Position numbers and translations under genes: made by a program. Positions 7,336-14,502 of a stretch of DNA of 26,682 nt are shown here, one piece after another. The stretch lies in assembly GCA_900544645.1 (NCBI GenBank), contig UQWG01000024.1, forward strand, positions 1 to 26,682, read 5' to 3'. The notes under the pieces were generated by a model that was not told where the DNA came from, did no database searches, and was given only the letters and a program-made list of their open reading frames with translations. This stretch comes from an uncultured Collinsella sp. Lineage in GTDB: Bacteria; Actinomycetota; Coriobacteriia; Coriobacteriales; Coriobacteriaceae. The number at the start of each line of letters is the position of its first letter. The first letter of the stretch is position 1.

Positions 7336-7359
7336 CTCGAGCAAACTTGTTTACTCGAG
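7336..7359 (+). promoter_or_regulatory. Near-perfect palindrome in the leader
   Basis: CTCGAGCAAAC (7336-7346) and GTTTACTCGAG (7349-7359) are complementary at 10 of 11 positions with a 2-nt loop. It lies just after the predicted transcription start of the metal-transport operon. It could be a second operator or a short leader hairpin. Confidence 0.45.
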
Positions 7360-7406
7360 TGCTGAGGTACCGTGCCGCGTCCAATGCGGCAAAAGGGAGA
7401 AGCAAC

Positions 7407-7652
7407 ATGAAGAAGTCGACGTTCAATACCCTGCTTGTCGGTGGCGGTTTTCTGCTTGGCACGGCCGGCATCAAGCTGCTTACCAGCGCTCCGGTAAAGA
7501 ATGCCTGCGTGCAGGGCATTGCGTGCGGCATGCGCATCAAGAACGGCTACCAGGACATGGTCGAGCAGGCCAAGGCCGAGGTCGACGATATGGTTGCCGA
7601 GGCTGCTTACATCACCCAGAGCGAGGTCGCTGCGGGCAAGGCAGCCGAGTAA
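7407..7652 (+). CDS. Small membrane protein, PacL-like (DUF1490/DUF6110-type)
   Basis: An 81-residue protein with one N-terminal membrane helix (about residues 7-27, TFNTLLVGGGFLLGTAGIKLL) followed by an Ala/Glu-rich, probably helical cytoplasmic tail (residues 45-81). The ATG at 7407 is chosen because AAAAGGGAG lies directly before it; an upstream ATG at 7347 falls in the leader palindrome. In mycobacteria, small one-helix DUF1490 proteins (PacL) sit before P-type metal ATPases and act as scaffolds and metallochaperones. Size, topology and gene order match here. The C-terminal Asp/His metal-binding tail described for PacL1 is not present, so metal delivery cannot be assumed. A platform or stabilising role is the more cautious reading. 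Confidence 0.65.
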   Translation: MKKSTFNTLLVGGGFLLGTAGIKLLTSAPVKNACVQGIACGMRIKNGYQDMVEQAKAEVDDMVAEAAYITQSEVAAGKAAE

Positions 7653-7670
7653 CACACCCAGGCACAAACA

Positions 7671-9746
7671 ATGAGATTCTCGATTATCAGCGAGATCCCC
7701 GGCAGGACCCGTCTTCAATTGGCGGGTCCTGTGCCAGAGAGCGATCTCGATGCACTTCTTAAGCTCAGCGGCGATATCGACGGCGTGCACAAGGTGCGCA
7801 TTTATGGCCGTATTGGCCAGATGGCGCTGGAGTACGACGAGCCGCGCCGCGCAAGCGTGCTCGACGCCTTGGGCGCACTCGATGCTCAAACTATCGCCGA
7901 TGCCAAGTCGGGCTACGTGATGCAGCTTGAGCCACGCAAGCACAAGCTCGTCATGGATCTTGCCACACTTATCGGCGCCCACTACGCACGTCGCTGGTTC
8001 TTGCCGACGCCTCTGCGTGCGGTGTTTGTCGTGGCCGGTTACATGGCATTTTTGCGCGCTGCCCTTCATGAGCTGGCGCAGCCGCGCCTGACCGTTCCTG
8101 TGCTCGACGCTTCGGCCATCGGCATTTCGTTCGTCAAGCGTGATGTCGATACCGCGGGGCAGACGATGTTCCTGCTCAACGTGGGCGAGCTGCTCGAGGA
8201 CTACACGCGCGCCATGAGCGAAAACGAGCTCATCAACTCGCTGCTCGACGTGCCCGATAAGGCACAAAAAGTGGTCGGTGACACCGAGGTAAGCGTTGCC
8301 GCCACCGAGCTTGAGCCCGGCGATCTGGTCGCCGTGCGCACCGGCATGTCCATCTGCATTGACGGCGTGGTCGAGCAGGGGAGCGCCATGGTCAACCAGG
8401 CGACCCTGACCGGCGAGCCGCTGGCCGTTGAGCGCAGCGCAGGCGACGACGTGTTCGCCGGAACCGTTGTGGAAGACGGCAGCATCTTGGTGCGCGTGCG
8501 CGCCAACACGGCGCAGACCAAGCTGCGCTCGATCGTCTCGCTCGTGCAGACGGCCGACTCGCTCAAGTCCGAGGGCCAGTCGCATATGGAGGACCTTGCC
8601 AACAAGATCGTCCCGTGGAATTTCCTGCTTGCGGGTTTGGTTGCGCTTACCACCCGCAGCCTCATCAAGACCTCGGCGGCGTTGATGGTCGATTACTCGT
8701 GCGCACTCAAGCTCACGGGCTCCGTCGCCGTCATGACTGCTATGAGCGACGCCGCCAAGATGGGCGTCATGGTCAAGGGCGCTAAGTATTTTGAGTCGTT
8801 TGCCAAGGCCGACACCATTGTGTTTGATAAGACCGGCACGCTCACCGAGGCGCAGCCGCGTCTTGCCTGCGTGCTGACCACCGATGGCTGGAGCGAGGAC
8901 GAGATTCTGCGCCTTTCTGCCTGTCTGGAGGAGCATTTCCCGCATCCGGTGGCACGCGCCGTGGTCAATGCCGCCCGCGAGCGCGGGCTCGAGCACCGCG
9001 AGCGCCATGCTGCCGTTGAGTACATTGTGGCGCACGGCATCGCTTCGTCCATCGAGGGGCGTCGCGCCATCATCGGCTCCGCTCACTTTGTGTTCGATGA
9101 CGAGGGCGCACAGCTCGAATCCGACATTAAGGAGCAAATCGAGCTCCAGATGCAGGGCCTGTCGCCGTTGTATCTGGCGGTCGACGGCACGGTTGTGGGC
9201 GTGCTCGGTATCGAGGACCCGCTCAAACCTGGCGTGCGCGAGGCCATCGCCGACTTGCACGCGCTGGGCGTTAAGCACGTGGTCATGCTCACGGGCGACT
9301 CCGAGCGCACGGCCGAGCGCATTGCTCGCGAGGCGGGTGTCGATGAGTTTAAGGCCGAGCTGCTGCCCGAGGACAAGTACGCCTATGTGGAGCGCATTAA
9401 GAGCGAGGGGCGCCATGTTGCCATGGTAGGCGACGGCGTCAACGATTCGCCGGCGCTCGGTTTGGCAGACGTGGGCTTGGCGATGGGCGGTGGAAGCGAC
9501 ATCGCCAAAGAGGTCGCCGACATCATCTTGACCGACACGGATCTCGCCGCGATCGTGCGCCTGCGCCGCATGAGCCAGGGCCTCATTGATCGTCTGACGA
9601 GCTCCTACTCTAAGGTGATGCTCACCAACTCGGTGCTGTTGGCATTGGGCATTACCGGCATGATCACTCCGCAGACGTCGTCACTGCTGCACAACGGCTC
9701 AACGATCGCCTACAGCTTGGGCAACGCGAAGGCGTACTTGCGTTAG
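7671..9746 (+). CDS. P1B-type heavy-metal ATPase, CtpC-like
   Basis: A 691-residue metal-transporting P-type ATPase in the cytoplasmic membrane. The N-terminus (1-70) looks like a degenerate HMA ferredoxin fold (IPGRTRLQL) without CxxC. Catalytic motifs are complete: TGE at 248-250, DKTGT with phosphorylated Asp386, the HP pair at 425-426, TGD at 541-543 and GDGVND at 587-592. The membrane metal-binding motif is YSCALKL (342-348) rather than CPC, a variant seen in CtpC-type Mn/Zn ATPases. The C-terminal helix ends LHNGSTIAYSLGNAKAYL, as in this subfamily. It starts 18 nt after the small membrane protein gene, with which it shares a promoter. Export of Zn, Mn or another divalent metal is likely; specificity is not settled by sequence. 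A terminator follows. Confidence 0.9.
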   Translation: MRFSIISEIPGRTRLQLAGPVPESDLDALLKLSGDIDGVHKVRIYGRIGQMALEYDEPRRASVLDALGALDAQTIADAKSGYVMQLEPRKHKLVMDLATLIGAHYARRWFLPTPLRAVFVVAGYMAFLRAALHELAQPRLTVPVLDASAIGISFVKRDVDTAGQTMFLLNVGELLEDYTRAMSENELINSLLDVPDKAQKVVGDTEVSVAATELEPGDLVAVRTGMSICIDGVVEQGSAMVNQATLTGEPLAVERSAGDDVFAGTVVEDGSILVRVRANTAQTKLRSIVSLVQTADSLKSEGQSHMEDLANKIVPWNFLLAGLVALTTRSLIKTSAALMVDYSCALKLTGSVAVMTAMSDAAKMGVMVKGAKYFESFAKADTIVFDKTGTLTEAQPRLACVLTTDGWSEDEILRLSACLEEHFPHPVARAVVNAARERGLEHRERHAAVEYIVAHGIASSIEGRRAIIGSAHFVFDDEGAQLESDIKEQIELQMQGLSPLYLAVDGTVVGVLGIEDPLKPGVREAIADLHALGVKHVVMLTGDSERTAERIAREAGVDEFKAELLPEDKYAYVERIKSEGRHVAMVGDGVNDSPALGLADVGLAMGGGSDIAKEVADIILTDTDLAAIVRLRRMSQGLIDRLTSSYSKVMLTNSVLLALGITGMITPQTSSLLHNGSTIAYSLGNAKAYLR

Positions 9747-9765
9747 CGTTTTCGATTGAGTATAT

Positions 9766-9815
9766 GGCCTGCATTCGGGCGGCACCGCAGCCGCCAGGGT
9801 GCAGGCCTTCTTTTG
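9766..9815 (+). terminator. Terminator after the metal ATPase
   Basis: GGCCTGCA (9766-9773) pairs with TGCAGGCC (9800-9807), and an inner GGCGGC/GCCGCC pairing extends the stem. TTCTTTTG follows. It separates the ATPase operon from the VapBC-type promoter just downstream. Confidence 0.75.
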
Positions 9816-9816
9816 T

Positions 9817-9864
9817 TTGACGAGAGGTTAGCGCGGATATATGCTCGTGCTAGCAAAGCTAGCA
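9817..9864 (+). promoter_or_regulatory. Promoter and palindromic operator of the TA operon
   Basis: TTGACG (9817-9822), a 17-nt spacer and TATGCT (9840-9845) form a promoter. A perfect inverted repeat TGCTAGC-AAA-GCTAGCA (9848-9864) spans the predicted start of transcription. This is the expected place for autorepression by an RHH antitoxin. It also shows that the ATG at 9841 lies inside the -10 box and is not the translation start. Confidence 0.7.
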
Positions 9865-9885
9865 AATGCTGAAGGTGAGGTTGAG

Positions 9886-10239
9886 ATGGCTACCGTTGGC
9901 GGCATGGCGCAGGTGAACGTTCGCGTGGATCGCCAGGTCAAGAACCGTGCCGAGGAGGCGCTGCAGCTTTCGGGCAGGTCACTGCCCGAGCTCATCAAAA
10001 AGGTTGTGGTCAAGGTCGCACAGGGTGGCGGGCAGTGTGAGGAAGTGCTGTCTGCCGTTGATGGTCGGCAACAAACCGTCGCGCACGATACTCCGTTCGC
10101 CGCATCATGGGCGGCGGCGGATCAGCTTTACGCGGACCTGGGCATCGCTCCGTCGCCCGTATCCGACGATCGCGGTTGGGACACAATCTATTCCGAAGCC
10201 ATGGATGAGCATTATCGCCAAAAGGGGATGATCCAGTGA
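9886..10239 (+). CDS. RHH-type antitoxin (VapB/RelB-like)
   Basis: A 117-residue protein. Residues about 8-45 (AQVNVRVDRQVKNRAEEAL and GRSLPELIKKV) have the beta-strand-helix-helix layout of RelB/VapB-type ribbon-helix-helix DNA-binding domains. The C-terminal part, with many acidic and aromatic residues, would be the toxin-binding tail. The start at 9886 is supported by GAAGGTGAGG (9871-9880) and by the promoter upstream. Its last bases overlap the GTG of the PIN-domain gene by 4 nt, so the pair is co-translated. The usual role is to bind and inhibit the toxin and repress the operon with it at the palindrome 9848-9864. Confidence 0.75.
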   Translation: MATVGGMAQVNVRVDRQVKNRAEEALQLSGRSLPELIKKVVVKVAQGGGQCEEVLSAVDGRQQTVAHDTPFAASWAAADQLYADLGIAPSPVSDDRGWDTIYSEAMDEHYRQKGMIQ

Positions 10240-10751
10240 GTGGGGCGCCTCTCAAGATCATGGTAGATGCCAACGTATGGGTTGATTCGTTTTGCGTCGA
10301 CCATGCCGAGTCGCTTGCCGCGCGTGCGTTTATTGGTCAGGCGACGGAGACGGGGGCATTGCTGTTCTTTCCGGTGCATATCGCCAAGGACGTGCTGTAC
10401 GTTGTCCAACACGAACTGAAGCGCAGCGTTCTTGCCAGCGGGGGAGCGCTCGACGAGGCGTCTGCCCGTGCAATTGGCGATGCGGCGTTGGCGTTTGTTC
10501 GGAACATGACCGAAAACGCCACGGCCGTGGGCGCTGATGCATCCGATCTGTGGCTAGCCGACAAATATCTGACGCTCCATCGCGATTACGAGCACAACTT
10601 GGTGCTCGCCGCGTGCAAGCGCGCACAGGTCGATTACTTGGTGACCAACGATCGCAAGCTGCTCGAACATGCCGATCTTGCAGCAAAGACCCCGCGCCAA
10701 ATGATGCCGATTCTGGCTTTGACCGAACGCGGCGGCGCGGCTATCGGTTAA
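10236..10751 (+). CDS. PIN-domain ribonuclease toxin (VapC-like)
   Basis: A 171-residue PIN-domain protein. Acidic residues expected to bind Mg are visible: Asp11 in IMVDANVWVD, Glu60 in YVVQHELKR, Asp117/Glu119 in RDYEHN and Asp139 in LVTNDRKLL. PIN toxins cut tRNA or rRNA when freed from their antitoxin. The start is GTG at 10236, overlapping the antitoxin stop (GTGA), with AAGGGG in front. It is somewhat longer than the usual 130-145 residue VapC; the extra length lies in the helical middle (about 60-105). The substrate RNA is unknown. Confidence 0.78.
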   Translation: MSGAPLKIMVDANVWVDSFCVDHAESLAARAFIGQATETGALLFFPVHIAKDVLYVVQHELKRSVLASGGALDEASARAIGDAALAFVRNMTENATAVGADASDLWLADKYLTLHRDYEHNLVLAACKRAQVDYLVTNDRKLLEHADLAAKTPRQMMPILALTERGGAAIG

Positions 10752-10763
10752 CGCGAACTGTTT

Positions 10764-10800
10764 GCGGGCCTCTTGGACGACGATGCGCCAAGGGGCCCGC
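10764..10800. terminator. 13-bp hairpin between convergent genes
   Basis: GCGGGCCTCTTGG (10764-10776) pairs with CCAAGGGGCCCGC (10788-10800), with one T/G wobble. It lies between the PIN toxin gene and a convergent minus-strand gene, so it may stop transcription from both sides. T-runs are poor in both directions. Confidence 0.5.
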
Positions 10801-10809
10801 GTCTGCTAT

Positions 10810-11244
10810 TTACAAAAGCTCGGCCTTAATGGCGGGACTTTCTGCGAGCTGCTCGGCTGCCTTTTCGTCAGAGCTGTCGAGTGCTGCCAGGCTGCGGTAG
10901 ACCCACTCGTTGACCTGGGTGTTCTTGACGCCTGCGGTCTGCATAAGGGCGCCTACCTCGCGGATTGCTGCGAGCAGATCGGCTTTGGGACCCGCGAGCT
11001 CGACCTCGATGTCGTGGTAGGCGGCCACGCCGCGGTTCTCACTCACGTGGTCGATAAAGCCCTCGACGGTCTCAAGCTGCTGGGCGAGAGCTGCATCATC
11101 GTCAGCGTCCAGCGCGACGAGTGCGTTCGATACCGTGAGGGCGGGATGTCCACAGGGGACAAAGCCTTCGATGACATCCATGGCTTCGGTAATGGTTGAG
11201 CCCAGGCCTGCGAGGGCATTGACGAGTTGCTGCTTGGTATCCAT
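10810..11244 (-). CDS. Uncharacterised helical protein, 144 residues
   Basis: I do not recognise the family. The protein is acidic, Ala/Leu-rich and predicted by eye to be mostly helical, with no signal peptide or membrane segment. It has a single Cys in the segment EGFVPCGHPALTVSNALVAL (around residue 31). The start has an AAAGGAT Shine-Dalgarno, and codon use matches the neighbouring core genes. It stands alone on the minus strand, divergent from tmRNA and convergent with the PIN toxin. Nothing in the sequence points to a function. Confidence 0.7.
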   Translation of the reverse strand: MDTKQQLVNALAGLGSTITEAMDVIEGFVPCGHPALTVSNALVALDADDDAALAQQLETVEGFIDHVSENRGVAAYHDIEVELAGPKADLLAAIREVGALMQTAGVKNTQVNEWVYRSLAALDSSDEKAAEQLAESPAIKAELL

Positions 11245-11483
11245 AACGATCCTTTCGATGGGTCAATTTTGCTTGGCGAAAATATACGTGACGCGATCGG
11301 TAGCAAAAGTGCGAAGTGCGGCACACATTGGGGTCTTCACAGCTCGTGCATAGAACAGCTGTCCGCTTTCAGAACGTGGTAAGATAACACTCCACAAGCG
11401 GGGCTCGCCCCGCATGTTCCTTGAAAAGTCGACGGTTATCGGGTGTTTGCAGATCCGATACCATCCAGACTTTCCCGACATTC

Positions 11484-11847
11484 GGGGGCGACTGGTTTCG
11501 ACACGATAGCTTTGAGAGAGGAAGCAAGCCGAGGTCTCCTCGCCTCGTTAAACAGGGGTACTGTCAAATTGAATTGACAACAACTCTTCTTTTGAGCCTA
11601 TGGCTCTCGCTGCTTAGTTTATAGCGGCGCGTCAACCCGGTGATTTCCCCGACACCGGTGCGACGTCATGTTAGGGGAATGCTCCCGCGCACGTAATCGG
11701 TATGGCGCGGGCTAAGACCGAACCGGTTGGGATGCCGCGAGCGTGTCGCTGCGCGCAAAGCGTCCGAGACTAAACCAGCGACTGAGCTTGGAGATGCCAA
11801 TCAGGGGGCTTTCGTGGACCGGAGTTCGATTCTCCGCGCCTCCACCA
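11484..11847 (+). ncRNA. ssrA: Transfer-messenger RNA (tmRNA)
   Basis: The 5' end GGGGGCGACTGGTTTCGACA and the 3' end, with the T-arm GGAGTTCGATTCTCC and terminal CCA, are diagnostic. GGGGGCG (11484-11490) pairs with CGCCTCC (11837-11843) in a 7-bp acceptor stem with one wobble. The tag reading frame ends at TAG 11615-11617 and encodes ...DNNSSFEPMALAA. An in-frame TGA at 11570-11572 puts the resume codon at ATT 11573 or, more likely, GAC 11576. tmRNA with SmpB rescues stalled ribosomes and tags the peptide for proteolysis. CCA is encoded. In the 239 nt between this gene and the divergent minus-strand gene I see a GCGGGG/CCCCGC hairpin (11398-11413) but no convincing ssrA promoter. Confidence 0.96.
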
Positions 11848-11857
11848 ATAGTTACAG

Positions 11858-11889
11858 GCAGGTAGAGAAGTGTCTCTACCTGCTTTTTT
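11858..11889 (+). terminator. tmRNA terminator
   Basis: An 11-bp perfect stem (11858-11868 with 11873-11883, GCAGGTAGAGA/TCTCTACCTGC) has a 4-nt loop and is followed by six T residues. This is a textbook intrinsic terminator directly after ssrA. Confidence 0.92.
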
Positions 11890-11902
11890 ATTACTTACAG
11901 AT

Positions 11903-12150
11903 ACCGCGGAGAATCGAACTCTATGCAGGGCGCGAGCGTTAAACAAACGCGGAGCGTTTGTAGCGAGCGGGCGAGGACGCCGGCAGGCGGCCGAAGCCGG
12001 TGCGTATTTGCGAAGCAAATACGCGGATTCTCCGCGAAAACTTCGACTCAAAACGGATGCGATGTTTATCGAATCTCAGCCGGCCATGCGCCGCATCAGC
12101 GGATCCCCTCCCGCACCGCGGAGAATCGAACTCTGTGCAGGGCGCGGGCG
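11903..12150. repeat. Inverted partial copies of the tmRNA 3' end and nested hairpins
   Basis: CGCGGAGAATCGAACTC, the reverse complement of the tmRNA T-arm/acceptor sequence (11822-11838), occurs at 11905-11921 and 12117-12133. The two copies lie in a longer imperfect direct repeat (about 40 nt, starting ACCGCGGAGAATCGAACTCT) spaced by 212 nt. A shorter forward copy (GATTCTCCGCG) is at 12026-12036. Between them are hairpins such as GCGTATTTGC/GCAAATACGC (12002-12023) and CGCGGA/TCCGCG (12022-12036). No credible gene lies here. It looks like the residue of insertions at the ssrA attachment region, but the orientation is opposite to a simple att duplication. Confidence 0.65.
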
Positions 12151-12172
12151 TAAAGAAAACGCCTCAGTGACG

Positions 12173-12385
12173 CAGAGTGGGACGCGCTTTCCCGATGGCA
12201 GCCCAGGCGGAAAGCACGTCCCGGAATCCGCGCTCAGACTGGGACGTAGTTTCCGGATGGCGCCTCAAGCGGAAACCGCATCCCGGAATCTAAGCTCGGA
12301 ATGGGATTCATTTTCCTGATGGTGGGCTCAGCGGAAAATGAGACCCGGAATTTGCTCTGAGAACGGGACACACTTTCCGCTTCAC
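12173..12385 (+). repeat. 62-nt structured tandem repeats, 3.4 copies
   Basis: Units at 12173-12234, 12235-12296 and 12297-12358, plus a partial at 12359 onward, share GGGA-N7-TTTCC...GCGGAAA-N7-CCCGGAAT. Each unit holds an inverted repeat of about 14 bp joining the GGGA..TTTCC and GGAAA..CCC parts. The bases between these anchors differ among units but often remain complementary within a unit. There are no spacers, so this is not a CRISPR array. No gene crosses it. It ends about 80 nt before the patatin gene. Confidence 0.75.
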
Positions 12386-12465
12386 TTGCCGCCTCAAAAA
12401 ACCTGCGCGCTCGCCATTCCAAAACTGGGTAGAAGAAGGCCAAAACGCAATCGCAGGAGGTTAAT

Positions 12466-13344
12466 ATGACTGCAGAAGATAAGGCAAAGAACGCCGGCAA
12501 GGTCGCGCTCGTCCTGGAGGGTGGCAGTTTTCGCGGGCAGTTTACCGCGGGCGTGCTCGACGTTCTCATGGAGGCCGGCGTCGAGATCCCGGCGGTATAT
12601 GGCGTATCGGCTGGCGCCCTCAACGGTGTGAACTACAAGTCGCACCAGATCGGCCGTGCCAACCGCATCAACCTGGCTTTCTGCAGCGACAGCCGCTTCA
12701 TGGGCGCCGCATCGTTTGCGTCCACGGGCTCCATTGTGGGTTACGACTTTATCTTCAACGATGTCCAGGACCGCCTGGATCCCTTTGACAATGAGACGTT
12801 CGACGCGAGCCCCATCGAGATGTACGCCGTCGCGACGGACATGCTTTTTGGAACCGCCACGTACCTGCCGGTCAAAAGCGCCGTACTTGACCTCGACGCC
12901 GTGCGCGCCTCGACCTCGTTGCCGCTGGTGACGCCGCCGGTCGAGATTGACGGGCACAAATACGTCGACGGCGGCGTGGCCGATTCGGTTCCTATCGAGC
13001 ATGTGCTCGAGGAGGCGGGCTTCGACCGTGCGGTTGTCATTGTCACGCAGGACCGCTCGTACGAGAAAAAGCCCTACGAGTTTTTGCCGGCCGCGCGTGC
13101 GCGTTATGCCGACTACCCCTATCTGCTCGAGGCTATCGAGACGCGCCACGACCGCTACAACATTCAGCGCATGCACCTGTGGAAGTATGAGCGCGAGGGC
13201 CGTGCGTTGGTCGTCGCTCCGCAAAAGCCGGTCGAGGTCGGCCATGTCGAGCACGATTCGGCAAAGCTTCTGGACCTGTATATCCAGGGCCGTCAGGAGG
13301 CAAAGCGCCTGCTCGCGGAAATCCAAGAGTTCGTTGAGCGCTAG
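12466..13344 (+). CDS. Patatin-like phospholipase
   Basis: A 292-residue serine lipase/acyl hydrolase of the bacterial patatin family. The oxyanion motif is EGGSFRG (residues 18-24), the nucleophile Ser48 lies in GVSAG (46-50), and the catalytic Asp168 is in VDGGVADSVP. The C-terminal part (about 200-292, with YPYLLEAIETRHDRYN) matches the accessory domain of the DUF6363-type patatin group. No signal peptide is visible, so it is probably cytoplasmic. A GGAGG Shine-Dalgarno precedes the ATG. The likely role is hydrolysis of membrane or storage lipids; the substrate is unknown. It is monocistronic, between the ssrA repeat region and rplM. Confidence 0.9.
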   Translation: MTAEDKAKNAGKVALVLEGGSFRGQFTAGVLDVLMEAGVEIPAVYGVSAGALNGVNYKSHQIGRANRINLAFCSDSRFMGAASFASTGSIVGYDFIFNDVQDRLDPFDNETFDASPIEMYAVATDMLFGTATYLPVKSAVLDLDAVRASTSLPLVTPPVEIDGHKYVDGGVADSVPIEHVLEEAGFDRAVVIVTQDRSYEKKPYEFLPAARARYADYPYLLEAIETRHDRYNIQRMHLWKYEREGRALVVAPQKPVEVGHVEHDSAKLLDLYIQGRQEAKRLLAEIQEFVER

Positions 13345-13443
13345 CGACGGCGAACCCTCAAAAAATGACAACAGCTAAAGAGCTGGAAAATCACGGCTCG
13401 TGGATGACATGTGCAGAAACTCTGGTCGGAGCCAAAATACCTG

Positions 13444-13471
13444 TTGACTCGTACGGCGAGCGGGGTAATAT
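13444..13471 (+). promoter_or_regulatory. rplM-rpsI promoter
   Basis: TTGACT (13444-13449), a 16-nt spacer and TAATAT (13466-13471) form a strong promoter about 65 nt before rplM, as expected for ribosomal protein genes. Confidence 0.75.
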
Positions 13472-13477
13472 GGACGG

Positions 13478-13509
13478 GTTACTTGCAGAGCCCCGTGAAT
13501 CTCTGTAAC
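13478..13509 (+). promoter_or_regulatory. Hairpin in the rplM leader
   Basis: GTTA/TAAC and CAGAG/CTCTG (13478-13490 with 13501-13509) form a bulged hairpin at the start of the predicted transcript. L13 leaders are autoregulated in some bacteria. Whether this one binds L13 is not shown. Confidence 0.4.
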
Positions 13510-13537
13510 AACACGTACTGTACATGGAGGAGTCTAA

Positions 13538-13981
13538 GTGATTTCGAAATCGACTCACTACGCCAAGCAGGGCGAGGTCCAGCGCAACTGGGTTCTCGTC
13601 GACGCCGATGGTGCTGTCCTGGGCCGTCTTGCCACCCAGATCGCAATGATCCTGCGCGGTAAGAACAAGCCCCAGTTCACGCCCAACAGCGACTGCGGCG
13701 ACTTCGTTGTCGTCATCAACGCCGATAAGGTCCAGCTTACCGGTAACAAGGCCGACACGAAGACCTATTATCGCCACAGCGGCTACAACGGCGGCCTCAA
13801 GGCTGAGAGCTTCCGCCAGGCTATGGAGAAGCACCCGGAGAAGGTCATCGAGCGCGCCGTTCGCGGTATGCTGCCCAAGACCACCCTCGGCCGTGCCCAG
13901 ATGACCAAGCTTAAGGTCTACGCTGGCACCGAGCATCCGCATGCTGCCCAGAACCCCACGAAGATTGAGCTGGAGGCTTAA
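13538..13981 (+). CDS. rplM: 50S ribosomal protein L13
   Basis: A 147-residue L13, an early-assembling large-subunit protein. Typical motifs are WVLVDADGAVLGRLAT, DFVVVINADKV, TYYRHSGYNGGLK and AVRGMLPKTTLGR. The start is GTG with a GGAGGAG Shine-Dalgarno (13526-13532). It is the first gene of the conserved rplM-rpsI operon; rpsI begins 2 nt after its stop. Confidence 0.98.
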   Translation: MISKSTHYAKQGEVQRNWVLVDADGAVLGRLATQIAMILRGKNKPQFTPNSDCGDFVVVINADKVQLTGNKADTKTYYRHSGYNGGLKAESFRQAMEKHPEKVIERAVRGMLPKTTLGRAQMTKLKVYAGTEHPHAAQNPTKIELEA

Positions 13982-13983
13982 AG

Positions 13984-14379
<396 letters not shown>

Positions 14380-14410
14380 GGTTTTATCTCCTTTCGAGAT
14401 ACAATGTACA

Positions 14411-14453
14411 AGCGGGGCCTGCCGATTCCTCGGCGGGTCCCGCTTTTCTTTTT
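14411..14453 (+). terminator. rplM-rpsI terminator
   Basis: A 15-bp stem with two G/U wobbles (14411-14425 with 14430-14444) has a TTCC loop and is followed by TTTCTTTTT. Confidence 0.9.
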
Positions 14454-14502
14454 CGACTAGGGTGGGCGGTTGCATATCGCCTGCTAGGGAAGGAGCGATC
14501 CT

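Noticed and set aside
7281..9416. 711-residue open frame opposite the metal ATPase
   Set aside because: It covers the coding strand of a clear P-type ATPase and shows no domain or ribosome binding site.
11905..12036. tRNA gene
   Set aside because: Only the T-arm-like sequence is present, in reverse orientation, without an anticodon arm or D-arm.
11770..12051. Open frame containing WWRRGESNSGP
   Set aside because: This peptide is the well-known artefact of translating the antisense of a tRNA or tmRNA 3' end; the frame overlaps ssrA.
11870..12319. 149-residue frame downstream of ssrA
   Set aside because: It runs through hairpins and tandem repeats, has no ribosome binding site, and its sequence follows the repeat period.
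12173..12385. CRISPR array
   Set aside because: The 62-nt units are contiguous with no unique spacers, and no cas gene is present.
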